Positions 1-8,410 of a DNA stretch of 60,000 bases are shown in pieces (within the stretch, counting starts at the first letter, position 1; the number at the start of each line of letters is the position of its first letter). Origin of the DNA: Bacillus sp. es.034 (GTDB lineage Bacteria > Bacillota > Bacilli > Bacillales > Bacillaceae_B). The translations under genes and the position numbers were made by a program. The notes under the pieces are model-generated. The model saw only the letters and a program-made list of their open reading frames with translations. It did no database searches and was not told the DNA's origin. The stretch lies in the NCBI RefSeq assembly GCF_002563655.1, contig NZ_PDIY01000001.1, positions 685,001-745,000 on the forward strand. The letters are read 5' to 3'.

Positions 1-531
1 CATAAGATACAGCCATTTCACGGAATTGACCAGTAATACCGGAAGCCATTCAAGTGTCGTCACAACGATCATAAAGAATAGGGCTGAAACAAATGTGTTG
101 GTTTGTGCTTCTGATTGTTGATTTTTGATGTAAGCCACAACAAGACCCACTACAAAGATCCCGATTCCGAGAAGAATATAAGGCGTATACGATTCTCCCT
201 CTACAGCGAAGGCTCTGAATCGGAAGTAAATTAAATCGAACAGGACAAGGGCGATCAGCACCACTTGAACGGGGTTCCATAAGCTCTTAAACATCCCCAT
301 CCCGAATTGATGGATGGTTAAGTAAGCGAAATAGCCCATTTGACTGATGACACTAAACGTAAATCCTACAAATATGAACCAAAGTAAACTCGATAATATC
401 CCAATCACGTCACCGTCCTGAAAGTATGGTCCGAACTGATCCCATCTTATGATCAGGGCGGCGACACCTGTAACGGCTCCTCCGATTACTAACGTATGAA
501 TAAATAAACGAATCCAATTGCGGATGGTCAC
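1..531 (-). CDS. kbaA: KinB-signalling pathway activation protein KbaA, 3' end missing
   Basis: The gene is cut by the window edge; 177 codons are visible and B. subtilis KbaA is about 200 residues. The frame is open from a GTG at 531 and is preceded by a GGAGGA ribosome site eight bases upstream. The product is very hydrophobic, with four to six likely membrane segments and few charged residues. KbaA is known from B. subtilis to activate the KinB branch of the sporulation phosphorelay from the membrane. Position next to divergent gerD, followed by salA and cwlD, is the B. subtilis order and supports the call. No convincing promoter was found upstream. Confidence 0.85.
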   Translation of the reverse strand, partial: MTIRNWIRLFIHTLVIGGAVTGVAALIIRWDQFGPYFQDGDVIGILSSLLWFIFVGFTFSVISQMGYFAYLTIHQFGMGMFKSLWNPVQVVLIALVLFDLIYFRFRAFAVEGESYTPYILLGIGIFVVGLVVAYIKNQQSEAQTNTFVSALFFMIVVTTLEWLPVLLVNSVKWLYLM

Positions 532-616
532 TTCTATTTTCCTCCAAATAAAAAAATATACACTCACTTGATTGTACCAACGCATGTTGGAAAAATCCAG
601 GTTCCAATTTTACCTG

Positions 617-646
617 TGCATATTTTTTTCGATATTTCTCATATTA
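617..646 (+). promoter_or_regulatory. Sigma-G-type promoter of gerD
   Basis: TGCATA at 617-622 and CATATTA at 640-646 are separated by 17 bases and lie 34 bases before the gerD start. This fits the forespore sigma-G pattern (TGMATA, 17-18 bases, CATACTA) with one mismatch in the -10 element. gerD is a known forespore gene in B. subtilis, so the match makes biological sense. Confidence 0.7.
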
Positions 647-680
647 AGGGTAAGGGAATTTGTATGGAAGGAGCCTACCC

Positions 681-1325
681 ATGAAAAGATATTCCTTTCT
701 TTTTCTATTGCCCTTTCTTCTTCTATCCGCTTGTGGCGGTGGCGGGGATACGGGCAGTGGCAAAATGGATTACGAAGAAACCAAGAAGATGGTTGTTGAT
801 ATATTAAAGACGGATGACGGTAAAAAAGCCATCCAGCAAGTCATGTCTGATGAAAAAATGAAGTCAGAGCTTATTATGGATCAGGGTGTTGTAACCGATA
901 CGATATCCAAAACCCTTACATCTGAAAAGGGGACAGAATTCTGGAAGAAATCCTTTGAAGATCCGAAGTTTGCTGAAGCCATGGCAAAAAGCATGAAGGA
1001 TGGCAACGAAAAATTGCTCAAGGACCTCATGAAGGACCCTGAGTACCAAGGAATGATGATGGACCTTTTAAAGGATCCGGAATTCAAAAAAGAGCTTACC
1101 GAAGTATTAAAGAGCCAGGAATACAAGGAACATTTGCAAAAGGTGATTACGGAGACCTTCCAAAGCCCGCTATTCAAGGCTAAGCTGCAGGATGTATTAT
1201 TGAAGGCTGCAGGGGAAATCAAAGATGGCGGAAAAAGTGAAGGCAGCAGCAGTCAATCATCAGGCAGTGACCAGGGTGGTTCTGGAGACTCCGGTGGTAC
1301 AGGCAGCGGTGGCGGGGGTCAATAG
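681..1325 (+). CDS. gerD: Spore germination lipoprotein GerD
   Basis: The product has 214 residues, slightly longer than B. subtilis GerD (185). The start at 681 was chosen because an AAGGAG site precedes it and because it gives a clean lipoprotein signal: MKR, a hydrophobic core and the lipobox LSAC with the lipid cysteine near residue 18. The middle is a long helical region rich in Lys, Asp, Glu and Met. The last 40 residues are Ser/Gly-rich and probably disordered. GerD clusters nutrient germinant receptors in the inner spore membrane (known in B. subtilis). It is the only protein gene on the plus strand here and is divergent from kbaA. Confidence 0.93.
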   Translation: MKRYSFLFLLPFLLLSACGGGGDTGSGKMDYEETKKMVVDILKTDDGKKAIQQVMSDEKMKSELIMDQGVVTDTISKTLTSEKGTEFWKKSFEDPKFAEAMAKSMKDGNEKLLKDLMKDPEYQGMMMDLLKDPEFKKELTEVLKSQEYKEHLQKVITETFQSPLFKAKLQDVLLKAAGEIKDGGKSEGSSSQSSGSDQGGSGDSGGTGSGGGGQ

Positions 1326-1355
1326 AAATATTCCTCCTGCCAATATGTAAAAATG

Positions 1356-1395
1356 AAAAGGGACCACATGCATATTTCAGCATTGGTCCCTTTTT
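1356..1395. terminator. Bidirectional intrinsic terminator between gerD and salA
   Basis: An AAAGGGACCA arm (1357-1366) pairs with TGGTCCCTTT (1384-1393), with A- and T-runs on both sides. It can therefore end gerD on the plus strand and salA on the minus strand; the two genes converge here. Confidence 0.85.
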
Positions 1396-1401
1396 GCTTC
1401 T

Positions 1402-2451
1402 TTAAGACAGTTTTTCAATTACTTTGTGAGCGATTTCCCCATATATCTGACCGAGTCGGTGATCCTCAGCATAAATGGAAGGGGCAAAATCCACTTCATT
1501 CCAGTCTGGCTGCTGTAGTGGAAGCTTGCCAAGTAAATCGGTACGGAGCTCTTCTGTAAGCTTCTCTCCACCGCCTTGACCGAAGACGAATTCCTTTTCA
1601 CCTGTCAGCTTACTTTCAAAGTAAGACATGTTTTCTACCACACCAAGGATGTCATGGTCCGTTTGAAGGGCCATGGCCCCTGCACGGGCTGCTACGAATG
1701 CCGCTGTCGGATGAGGTGTCGTCACGATGATTTCCTTACAATGTGGAAGCATCGTATGAAGATCAAGTGCAACGTCCCCTGTTCCCGGTGGCAGGTCCAG
1801 CAGTAAATAATCCAATTCTCCCCACTCGACTTCAGAGAAGAAGTTGTTCAGCATCTTACCAAGCATCGGCCCTCTCCAAATAACAGGGGCATTATCCTCT
1901 ACGAAGAACCCCATGGAGATGACCTTCACGCCAAATCGTTCTACTGGAATAATTCTTTCCCCGCGTACGACCGGTCTCTTTACGATCCCCATCATATCGG
2001 GAACGCTGAAGCCGTAAATATCGGCATCCACAAGGCCAACCTTCTTGCCTTGTCGGGCCAGTGATACGGCAAGGTTAACCGAAACCGTTGATTTTCCTAC
2101 GCCGCCTTTTCCGCTGGCAATCGCAATGAAAGTCGTCTTACTTGCAGGGGATAAGAGGTCCGTTCCTTCTCCACCTGCGCCTCTATGCTTTTCAAGCTCC
2201 TCTTCCGGAAGCTCTGTGAAACGGATCCCGACAGATTCCGCTCCGTTCTCCTTTAATACTTGTACAATTTGCTGTTGGAATTGCATTTGCTCCCCGGTAC
2301 CCGTTTTGGCAATGGCAATTTTCACACTGACATGGTTCTTTTCTTCCTTAACGGAGATGTCTACAACACCATTTGTTTCTTGTAAGGTTTTATTCAAAAA
2401 AGGATCTTTTAATCCAAATAAAAGTTCGCGTGTTTGTTGTTCCGATAACAT
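1402..2451 (-). CDS. salA: Mrp/NBP35-family P-loop ATPase SalA
   Basis: The 349-residue protein has an N-terminal MIP18-like (DUF59) domain over about residues 1-90. This is followed by a deviant-Walker ATPase domain with GKGGVGKS near residue 115, the DADIYG switch and the LLLDLPPGTGD motif. Members of the family act as Fe-S carrier ATPases; in B. subtilis SalA (YbaL) also affects exoprotease expression through ScoC. I do not see the CxxC pair found in classical Fe-S-binding Mrp proteins, so iron-sulphur binding is uncertain. A GGGTGG site precedes the ATG at 2451. It lies between cwlD and gerD as in B. subtilis and ends at a terminator shared with gerD. Confidence 0.9.
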   Translation of the reverse strand: MLSEQQTRELLFGLKDPFLNKTLQETNGVVDISVKEEKNHVSVKIAIAKTGTGEQMQFQQQIVQVLKENGAESVGIRFTELPEEELEKHRGAGGEGTDLLSPASKTTFIAIASGKGGVGKSTVSVNLAVSLARQGKKVGLVDADIYGFSVPDMMGIVKRPVVRGERIIPVERFGVKVISMGFFVEDNAPVIWRGPMLGKMLNNFFSEVEWGELDYLLLDLPPGTGDVALDLHTMLPHCKEIIVTTPHPTAAFVAARAGAMALQTDHDILGVVENMSYFESKLTGEKEFVFGQGGGEKLTEELRTDLLGKLPLQQPDWNEVDFAPSIYAEDHRLGQIYGEIAHKVIEKLS

Positions 2452-2497
2452 GAATAACCACCCTTTTCTATGTATTCGTTTTCAATCATCTGTTTTC

Positions 2498-2531
2498 AGT
2501 ATAACATATTCTCTGTTGAATGAATGCTCAA
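2498..2531 (-). promoter_or_regulatory. Possible salA promoter (extended -10)
   Basis: On the minus strand TATACT (2498-2503) is preceded by TGT, an extended -10 form, about 45 bases before the salA start. A TTGAGC further upstream (2526-2531) is at 22 bases and too far for an ordinary -35, so the call rests on the extended -10. Confidence 0.4.
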
Positions 2532-2560
2532 AAGGTTTTGAATGCTTTTGTTGAATAATA

Positions 2561-2593
2561 AAAAAGCTGAGAGGTTATTCCTCGTCAGCTTTT
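2561..2593 (-). terminator. cwlD terminator overlapping the stop codon
   Basis: On the minus strand AAAGCTGACGAGG pairs with CCTCTCAGCTTT, followed by a T-run. The loop contains the TAA stop codon of cwlD (2575-2577), so the hairpin begins inside the last codons of the gene. Confidence 0.85.
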
Positions 2594-3303
2594 CCTTTGT
2601 CTTCATTGTCCGCGGTCAGGTAGTTGAGTACCCCCTGGTAGACGGAGGCAGCAATTTTTTGCTGGTAGTCTTCCTTCAGTAGATTGGCCCTTTCTCCGGG
2701 ATTGGAGAGGAATCCGATTTCCACGAGGGCTCCGGATTTTTTGGCATGCTTCAGGATATAGACATTTTGCAGACCCTTTGCTTCCCGGGTCGTATTTTCC
2801 AGATTTCGTATCAGTTCTGCTTGGATCGCTTTGGCGAGTGCTTTATTTTCTTCAAACTTTGGATTGTAGAAGGTCTGGGCCCCGCTCCATTTCGCAGATG
2901 GAATGGAGTTCAAGTGGATACTAAGAAACATATCCGCTTGGGAATCATTGATCAAATTGAGCCTTTTCTTAAGATCTTCCACTTTCCTACGGCTGTAACC
3001 TCTCGTCCCCTCGTCGGCAAGATCTTCATCTTTTTCGCGCGTCAGGATCACAAGGGCCCCTTGTTCCTGGAGATAATCCCTTATCATCAGTGACACATTC
3101 AATGCGATGTCCTTCTCAAGTGCCTTCTCATCTCCCGCCCCGCCGTCCGGGCCCCCATGTCCCGGATCTATATAGATGATTTTTCCTGATAAGGGGAGAT
3201 TCCATGAATCCCATGTATCTTTGTCTAATATTTTATATTGAATGATGAATAATAAAATAGCCAGTGCAGAAATTATCCCGATAACCTTCAGTTTCTGAAC
3301 CAT
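2575..3303 (-). CDS. cwlD: N-acetylmuramoyl-L-alanine amidase CwlD
   Basis: The 242-residue product has an N-terminal membrane anchor (about residues 7-24) and an Amidase_3 zinc domain. Visible zinc and catalytic motifs are DPGHGGPDGGA near residue 47, the Glu in LEKDIAL, SIHLNS near residue 130 and LVEIGFLSN near residue 195. CwlD works with PdaA to make muramic delta-lactam in the spore cortex, which is needed for germination (known in B. subtilis). The start at 3303 has an AGGAGG site seven bases upstream. The final residues are acidic and polar. Confidence 0.93.
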   Translation of the reverse strand: MVQKLKVIGIISALAILLFIIQYKILDKDTWDSWNLPLSGKIIYIDPGHGGPDGGAGDEKALEKDIALNVSLMIRDYLQEQGALVILTREKDEDLADEGTRGYSRRKVEDLKKRLNLINDSQADMFLSIHLNSIPSAKWSGAQTFYNPKFEENKALAKAIQAELIRNLENTTREAKGLQNVYILKHAKKSGALVEIGFLSNPGERANLLKEDYQQKIAASVYQGVLNYLTADNEDKGKADEE

Positions 3304-3327
3304 TCCAGTCCTCCTATTTCAAGTCTT

Positions 3328-3352
3328 GGCGACGGAGGAAGCCTCCGCTGCC
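3328..3352 (-). promoter_or_regulatory. GC-rich hairpin in the cwlD leader
   Basis: A hairpin with a perfect CGGAGG/CCTCCG stem and an outer GGC/GCC clamp lies 25 bases upstream of cwlD. No T-run follows on the minus strand, so it is not a standard terminator. It may stabilise the mRNA or end the ybaK transcript imperfectly. Confidence 0.5.
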
Positions 3353-3395
3353 TTTACTAAAAAATATGGGACAAGAATGGGTTTTAGAACTGAAA

Positions 3396-3842
3396 TTAAT
3401 GCAGCCGTAATTTGTGACGCTTGATACCTTTTTCATATCCTTCTGACCACCATGTTTCCACAAAGTGCTCACAACAGAAATAAAAGGACTCATCTACTTC
3501 ATTCGATACACCCATCTCAGACCAGTACAGCCAGAAATTATAAAGGGTGTCAATAAAATGCTTCATTTCTTCCTCACATCGCTTTTTCACTAATTCGGTA
3601 TCTTCACCTGAGTACCCGAATTTGCTGATCTTTCCTCCAAGGAGATAAGCTTCTATAGCGACATCAAAACATGCTTCATCAAATCCCTGCTGCATGAATA
3701 CGCCGCCTTGAACCTTTATATATCCAAAATGCCGCCGGACACTCTCCTGCAGCATCTTAATCGAAATTTCTTTCAGTAACGTTCTTTCCGTCTTGATCTG
3801 CTTCTCTCTTCTCTTTGTATTGAAAGTCGTAATAACGTTCAA
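3396..3842 (-). CDS. ybaK: YbaK family protein (DUF2521)
   Basis: The 148-residue protein aligns by eye with B. subtilis YbaK. Shared features are the LLKE(I/L)S segment near residue 23, FAIEAYLLGG-like residues in the middle and a WW near the C-terminus. Function is unknown. The start is TTG at 3842, chosen because AAGGGGTG lies nine bases before it; an ATG six bases upstream is in another frame. It sits between rpsI and cwlD as in B. subtilis. No signal peptide or membrane segment is visible; the protein looks soluble, with several aromatic residues and cysteines. Confidence 0.85.
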   Translation of the reverse strand: MNVITTFNTKRREKQIKTERTLLKEISIKMLQESVRRHFGYIKVQGGVFMQQGFDEACFDVAIEAYLLGGKISKFGYSGEDTELVKKRCEEEMKHFIDTLYNFWLYWSEMGVSNEVDESFYFCCEHFVETWWSEGYEKGIKRHKLRLH

Positions 3843-3918
3843 ACATCATTCACCCCTTTGAACGTATTTTCCTACTTAACCCACCACTTCATTCGAGTAA
3901 CTGTTACCAATTTTCCTG

Positions 3919-4017
3919 GAGGGACGGACCTCCATATCGCCCCTTCAGGAAGTAGACATTTCCTGATATACAGCGATTCCGCTGCTAAATTGTATGTAAA
4001 TTGGAGGTCCGTCCCTC
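3919..4017. repeat. 99-bp REP-like palindromic element with cloverleaf folding
   Basis: Sixteen-base arms GAGGGACGGACCTCCA (3919-3934) and its exact reverse complement (4002-4017) close the element. Inside are two smaller hairpins: TCAGGA/TCCTGA (3945-3950 and 3960-3965) and CAGCG/CGCTG (3971-3984). It lies in the spacer between ybaK and the rpsI terminator. The overall form resembles bacterial REP/RAYT-type or MITE-like elements; no transposase is nearby. Confidence 0.65.
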
Positions 4018-4026
4018 AAACCCAAT

Positions 4027-4064
4027 AAAAAAAGCCCAGCCGACAGAATCGGCTGAGCTTTTGT
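4027..4064 (-). terminator. Terminator after rpsI
   Basis: On the minus strand AAGCTCAGCCGA pairs with TCGGCTGGGCTT, with a TTCT loop and a run of seven Ts. It starts about 12 bases after the rpsI stop. Confidence 0.9.
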
Positions 4065-4076
4065 GTGAAATAATAA

Positions 4077-4469
4077 TTAACGCTTAGAGAATTGTGGCGC
4101 GCGACGTGCACCTTTAAGACCGTATTTTTTACGCTCTTTCATACGAGAGTCACGAGTTAATAATCCAGCGCGTTTTAGAGTTCCACGGTATTCAGGGTCT
4201 GCTTGTAGTAAAGCACGAGCGATTCCGTGACGGATCGCACCAGCTTGACCAGCATAGCCTCCACCATTAACGTTTACTAAAACGTCATAGTTACCAAGAG
4301 TTTCAGTTGCAACTAGTGGTTGCTTAATTACTTCTCTTAGTGCTGCGAATGGGATATAAACTTCTACTTCACGATCATTGATAACAATGTTTCCGTTACC
4401 TGGTACTAAACGTACACGAGCTACTGAGCTCTTACGACGACCAGTTCCGTAATATTGAACTTGAGCCAA
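4077..4469 (-). CDS. rpsI: Small ribosomal subunit protein S9
   Basis: The 130-residue product matches S9 over its full length, with [14 protein letters not shown] at the start, [20 protein letters not shown] in the middle and the conserved tail ending APQFSKR that reaches the P-site tRNA in the 30S head. It follows rplM by 22 bases and shares its transcript. An AGGAGG site precedes the start. Confidence 0.97.
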   Translation of the reverse strand: MAQVQYYGTGRRKSSVARVRLVPGNGNIVINDREVEVYIPFAALREVIKQPLVATETLGNYDVLVNVNGGGYAGQAGAIRHGIARALLQADPEYRGTLKRAGLLTRDSRMKERKKYGLKGARRAPQFSKR

Positions 4470-4491
4470 GATAATAACCTCCTCTTATTAA

Positions 4492-4929
4492 TTATCCACG
4501 AAGTTCGTAAACTTCAGGTTGTTGTGCTTGATGCTTATGCTCTGCTCCAGCATATACATGTAATTTCTTGAACATTTGACGACCTAGAGAACCTTTTGGA
4601 AGCATACCTTTAATAGTAAGCTCAAGCATTTTCTCTGAGTAGTTTGTACGCATTTCTAATGCTGTACGTTGTTTTAAACCACCAGGGTGATTAGTGTGAC
4701 GGTAGTAGATCTTGTCCGTTAACTTCTTCCCAGTTAGTTCAATTTTTGAAGCATTAAGAATGATTACATGATCACCAGTGTCAACATGTGGTGTGAATGT
4801 TGGTTTGTGTTTTCCGCGTAGAATTGAAGCAACTTCACTGGATAGACGTCCAAGAGTTTTACCTTCAGCATCTACAACGAACCATTTACGATCGATTTGA
4901 TTGGCTTTTGCCATATACGTTGTACGCAT
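4492..4929 (-). CDS. rplM: Large ribosomal subunit protein L13
   Basis: The 145-residue protein is the usual length for L13. It shows W(F/Y)[17 protein letters not shown], the [15 protein letters not shown] block and [17 protein letters not shown]13 is an early 50S assembly protein bound to 23S rRNA. It is the first gene of the rplM-rpsI operon, with AGGAGG seven bases upstream. A strong promoter and a leader of about 85 bases precede it and probably carry autogenous control. Confidence 0.97.
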   Translation of the reverse strand: MRTTYMAKANQIDRKWFVVDAEGKTLGRLSSEVASILRGKHKPTFTPHVDTGDHVIILNASKIELTGKKLTDKIYYRHTNHPGGLKQRTALEMRTNYSEKMLELTIKGMLPKGSLGRQMFKKLHVYAGAEHKHQAQQPEVYELRG

Positions 4930-5015
4930 GATTTAACCTCCTATTTAATGAATCCGTAGTATTTATTTTCTAATCACAATAAGTTTCCGGGGCTTATCGT
5001 GGGGTTAATAACATA
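4930..5015 (-). promoter_or_regulatory. Leader of rplM, candidate L13 autoregulatory leader
   Basis: The untranslated region between promoter and rplM contains an AATAAG/CTTAT hairpin with a GC-rich loop (about 4978-5000). Bacillales commonly carry an L13-binding leader here (Rfam L13_leader). Position supports the call; I could not test the consensus fold. Confidence 0.5.
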
Positions 5016-5024
5016 CCATATGCT

Positions 5025-5053
5025 ATATTATCTTGTTCCCAGTCTATTGTCAA
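5025..5053 (-). promoter_or_regulatory. SigA promoter of rplM-rpsI
   Basis: On the minus strand TTGACA (5048-5053), a 17-base spacer and TAATAT (5025-5030). One mismatch to the consensus. Confidence 0.88.
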
Positions 5054-5111
5054 GAGAATGTTACACCAGGATTAGTTGTTTTAGTATTTTTTTTATTAAA
5101 TCCATACAATC

Positions 5112-5864
5112 CTATTTCACAACAGGATCATAGTCCACTCTCCACAGATATAACCCATGGGGCGGTGCGGTCTTTCCTGCACGGTTGCGATCCCGTGCTA
5201 CGAGTATTCCGGGTACTTCATCCACAGGAATATTCCCAGTACCCACCTCTAACAAAGTACCGACCAGGATCCTCACCATATTGTATAGAAATCCGTTCCC
5301 CACAAAAGAAAAAATGATTTCTTCTTCATGTTCCTGGATTTCTATCCGATGGATGGTTCGTACTTTGTCTTCGACTTCTGTCTTAGCCGAGCAGAAGCTC
5401 GTGAAGTCGTGCTCCCCGATCAGGTGCCGGGCAGCACGCTCCATATCCGGAACCGAAAGCGTATGGGGATAGTGAAGGGCAAAATGCCGGTTGAACGGAC
5501 TTCTTGATTCCCCTGTATAGATTCGATAACGGTATTCTTTCTGCTCCACGGAAAACCGCGAGTGAAAATCCGTTGAAACAAACGCGGCCTCTTTCACGGT
5601 CACTTCATCCGGTAACCTTGTATTCAGCACGATCGGCCATTTCTCTTCTGGAATGGATAAAGGTGTGTCAAAATGAAAGACCTGACCGTTTGCATGGACG
5701 CCTGCGTCGGTCCGTCCAGACCCGCTGATCCGGACAGAAGCGCCTTTATGGATAGTGGACAAGATGCTTTCTATAAGTCCCTGGACGGTACGCTCTCTAG
5801 GTTGTACCTGATAACCATGAAAATAGGTTCCATCATAGGCGATGGTACACTTCACTCTCTGCAT
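5112..5864 (-). CDS. truA: tRNA pseudouridine(38-40) synthase TruA
   Basis: TruA converts uridines 38-40 of the tRNA anticodon arm to pseudouridine. The catalytic aspartate is in SGRTDAGVHANGQVFHF (about residue 55), the YDGT..GYQ motif is near the start and the NGFLYNMVRI motif near residue 200. I prefer the ATG at 5864 (250 residues), which has GGGAG eight bases upstream and gives the usual family N-terminus. An ATG at 5879 overlaps the ecfT stop and would add five residues. It is the last gene of the ecfA1-ecfA2-ecfT-truA cluster, as in B. subtilis. Confidence 0.95.
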   Translation of the reverse strand: MQRVKCTIAYDGTYFHGYQVQPRERTVQGLIESILSTIHKGASVRISGSGRTDAGVHANGQVFHFDTPLSIPEEKWPIVLNTRLPDEVTVKEAAFVSTDFHSRFSVEQKEYRYRIYTGESRSPFNRHFALHYPHTLSVPDMERAARHLIGEHDFTSFCSAKTEVEDKVRTIHRIEIQEHEEEIIFSFVGNGFLYNMVRILVGTLLEVGTGNIPVDEVPGILVARDRNRAGKTAPPHGLYLWRVDYDPVVK

Positions 5865-5878
5865 ACGTGACACTCCCA

Positions 5879-6676
5879 TTATGCTCTGAAAATAATTAAT
5901 ACCGTTGTGAGGAGGGCCAGAACGATTAACGCTCCCGTATCCTTCTTATGCCAGGACAACAGGCGGTATTTCGTCCTTCCCTCCCCTCCTTGATACCCTC
6001 TTGCTTCCATGGCCGTTGCCAGGTCTTCGGCGCGTTTAAATGCACTGACGAAGAGAGGAATCAATAAAGGGATGATCGCTTTGATCCGATCTTTGATGGG
6101 ACCTGATGAAAACTCTGCCCCCCTGGCAATCTGTGCCTTCATGATTTTATCCGTTTCCTCCATCAAGGTTGGGATGAACCGCAGGGAAATCGACATCATG
6201 AGAGCGAGTTCATGTACAGGGAATTTCACTTTCTTCAATGGATTCAAAAGTGTTTCAAGCCCGTCTGTTATCGTGATGGGTGAGGTCGTGAGCGTTAATA
6301 ATGAAGTAACAAGGATCAGGTAAAAGAATCGTAATGATATAAAGATCCCCTGTCTTAGCCCTTCTTCATGAACCGACAAGATACCCAGGTCCAAAATGAC
6401 GGGACCTTCCTTTGTAAAAAATACATGTAAGAAAAACGTAAACAAAATCAGCCAAAGAATGGGCTTCAATCCTCCGATGATAAAACGGATGGAAAGGTTG
6501 GATAGTATGAGTGCGCTAAACGTAAAAAGACCGAGCAGTGCGTATGTGACAGCATTATTGGCCAAAAAGACGACACCTATAAAACCAAAAATAAATAAAA
6601 GCTTTGCCCTGGGGTCCATTTGGTGAAGAATGGATTTGGCCGGTACATAACGGCCGAAGATCATTTTTTCCATCAT
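5879..6676 (-). CDS. ecfT: Energy-coupling factor transporter transmembrane protein EcfT
   Basis: The 265-residue protein is the scaffold of the ECF vitamin and metal transporter module. It joins the two ATPases to interchangeable substrate-binding S components. Five hydrophobic segments are evident. The coupling-helix signatures are seen as ARG in IARGAEF (about residue 183) and ARGY in AMEARGYQGGE (about residue 226). The ATG overlaps the ecfA2 stop as ATGA, with GGAGGTGAAGG upstream, so translation is probably coupled. The substrate cannot be read from this protein because no S component is encoded nearby. Confidence 0.94.
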   Translation of the reverse strand: MMEKMIFGRYVPAKSILHQMDPRAKLLFIFGFIGVVFLANNAVTYALLGLFTFSALILSNLSIRFIIGGLKPILWLILFTFFLHVFFTKEGPVILDLGILSVHEEGLRQGIFISLRFFYLILVTSLLTLTTSPITITDGLETLLNPLKKVKFPVHELALMMSISLRFIPTLMEETDKIMKAQIARGAEFSSGPIKDRIKAIIPLLIPLFVSAFKRAEDLATAMEARGYQGGEGRTKYRLLSWHKKDTGALIVLALLTTVLIIFRA

Positions 6677-7542
6677 AATCCTTCACCTCCGCCCTGGATC
6701 GCACGGATGGCTGAAGCCAATTCGTCTATTGTCAGACACGTATTCGGAAGTTTCTTTCCGGTCTTTTTTTCAAATTGATATTGGAACCGAACCACATCCG
6801 GTACATCCAATCCCATCTCGAACAGTTCGTCCGTCTGGGAGAAGATTTCTGCAGGGGTTCCTTTTCGTTTTAAATGGCCCTTTTGCATGATGACGATCTC
6901 TTCTGCATAGTGAGCGGCGTCTTCCATGCTATGAGTGACGAGAATGGTCGTCAATCCTTTTTCCTTATGAAGGGCATAGAACATGTCCATGATCTCCCTC
7001 TGCCCTCTTGGGTCGAGTCCTGCTGTAGGCTCGTCCAGGACAATGACTTCTGGATTCATAGCCAATACACCAGCAATGGCAACCCGTCTCATTTGTCCAC
7101 CTGAAAGATCGAATGGGGATTTCTCCAGTACATCGGGAGACAAACCAACCTTTACAATCAATTCTTTCGCTCTTTGTATCGCTTCTTCCTCGGATACACC
7201 AAAGTTCATCGGACCATAACAAATATCCTTAAGGACGGTTTCTTCAAACAGTTGATGCTCAGGGAATTGAAAGACGATCCCTACCTTCTGTCTGACAGGC
7301 TTTAAATTCTTTGCCTTTTCCTTTGCCTTGATCTCGTGCTCGCCTACTTGCACAAGTCCCTCTGTAGGCTTTAATAATCCATTGAGATGCTGCAATAATG
7401 TGGACTTGCCTGAACCGGTGTGACCGATCACTGCGAGAAACTGACCGGTTGGAATCGAAAGGTTGATATCTTGAAGGGCAAGTTTTTCGAATGGAGTGTT
7501 GAATGAATACCGGTATTCTACCTGTTGAAATGTGATCTGCAT
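6673..7542 (-). CDS. ecfA2: ECF transporter ATP-binding protein EcfA2
   Basis: The 289-residue ABC ATPase has Walker [10 protein letters not shown] near residue 38, the Q-loop [14 protein letters not shown], the signature [14 protein letters not shown] and Walker B VIVLDEP followed by the H-loop VTHSMEDAA. The C-terminal 60 residues form the EcfA dimerisation region. It forms a heterodimer with EcfA1 on the cytoplasmic face. The start overlaps the end of ecfA1 by 25 bases. Confidence 0.94.
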   Translation of the reverse strand: MQITFQQVEYRYSFNTPFEKLALQDINLSIPTGQFLAVIGHTGSGKSTLLQHLNGLLKPTEGLVQVGEHEIKAKEKAKNLKPVRQKVGIVFQFPEHQLFEETVLKDICYGPMNFGVSEEEAIQRAKELIVKVGLSPDVLEKSPFDLSGGQMRRVAIAGVLAMNPEVIVLDEPTAGLDPRGQREIMDMFYALHKEKGLTTILVTHSMEDAAHYAEEIVIMQKGHLKRKGTPAEIFSQTDELFEMGLDVPDVVRFQYQFEKKTGKKLPNTCLTIDELASAIRAIQGGGEGL

Positions 7543-8354
7543 AGTTCATCCACCAACTCTTCTTCTGTAAAGTATGTTTTAGACAGGGGGATCCCTGCTT
7601 CCTTCAGTGCCCCGGCAAGCTTGATGGTGAAAGGCGAATCCAATCCAAGCTTTATGAGCTCATCCTCTAATAGGAAAATCTCTTCCGGTATCCCTTCCTT
7701 AAAGACACTGCCTTGATTCAAGACAATCATACGATCTGCCTTTGTTGCTTCCTCCAGGTCATGGGTGATGGAGATCACCGTCAGGTTCTCTTCTTCTTTC
7801 AGTTTACGGATTGTTTCAAGAACTTCCTGTCTTCCCTTTGGGTCAAGCATCGATGTGGCTTCATCCAAGATGATGATGGATGGCTGCAGGGCTACAACCC
7901 CTGCTATCGCCACACGCTGCTTTTGGCCCCCAGATAAATGGTGCGGCTCTTGATCAAGAAAATCTTCCATATGGACACTTTTTAAAGCATCATTGACCCT
8001 CTGTACCATCGATTCATAAGGTACTCCATGGTTTTCTAACCCAAAAGCCACATCATCCTCTACTGTAGCACCAACAAATTGATTATCGGGATTCTGAAAG
8101 ACCATACCCAGCTTTGAACGGATGTCCCAGATAGAACGTTCCTCAAGAGTGATCCCGTCCACCGTCACTAGTCCCTTCTCGGGGAAATGAAGCCCATTCA
8201 GCATCTTGGCAAGGGTGGATTTACCGGATCCGTTATGTCCGACGATCGCGAGCCACTCACCTTGATTGACCGTCAGGCTGATGCCTTTAAGGGCATACGT
8301 ATTCTGATCAGGGTATCTGAAGTGCACATCGTCCACTTTAATGATTTCCTTCAA
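7518..8354 (-). CDS. ecfA1: ECF transporter ATP-binding protein EcfA1
   Basis: The ABC ATPase has Walker [11 protein letters not shown]-loop [14 protein letters not shown], signature [14 protein letters not shown], Walker [13 protein letters not shown] and H-loop SITHDLEEA. The TTG at 8354 is chosen as start: GAGGAGG lies eight bases upstream and the product (278 residues) then has the family length. A longer in-frame reading from 8465 would add 37 residues encoded by a hairpin-rich RNA and is unlikely to be translated. First gene of the ecfA1-ecfA2-ecfT-truA cluster. Confidence 0.93.
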   Translation of the reverse strand: MKEIIKVDDVHFRYPDQNTYALKGISLTVNQGEWLAIVGHNGSGKSTLAKMLNGLHFPEKGLVTVDGITLEERSIWDIRSKLGMVFQNPDNQFVGATVEDDVAFGLENHGVPYESMVQRVNDALKSVHMEDFLDQEPHHLSGGQKQRVAIAGVVALQPSIIILDEATSMLDPKGRQEVLETIRKLKEEENLTVISITHDLEEATKADRMIVLNQGSVFKEGIPEEIFLLEDELIKLGLDSPFTIKLAGALKEAGIPLSKTYFTEEELVDELCRSHFNR

Positions 8355-8410
8355 TTCTGTAACCTCCTCTACGCTATCCTTACTCAGCTCTGCTAAAAAC
8401 CTTTGCATAT

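Noticed and set aside
532..616. Promoter for kbaA
   Set aside because: TTGGTA and TATATT are present on the minus strand but only 14 bases apart; not strong enough to report as a feature.
2045..2554. Long plus-strand reading frame of 169 codons opposite salA
   Set aside because: It is antisense to a well-conserved gene, has no ribosome site and has a composition expected of a shadow frame.
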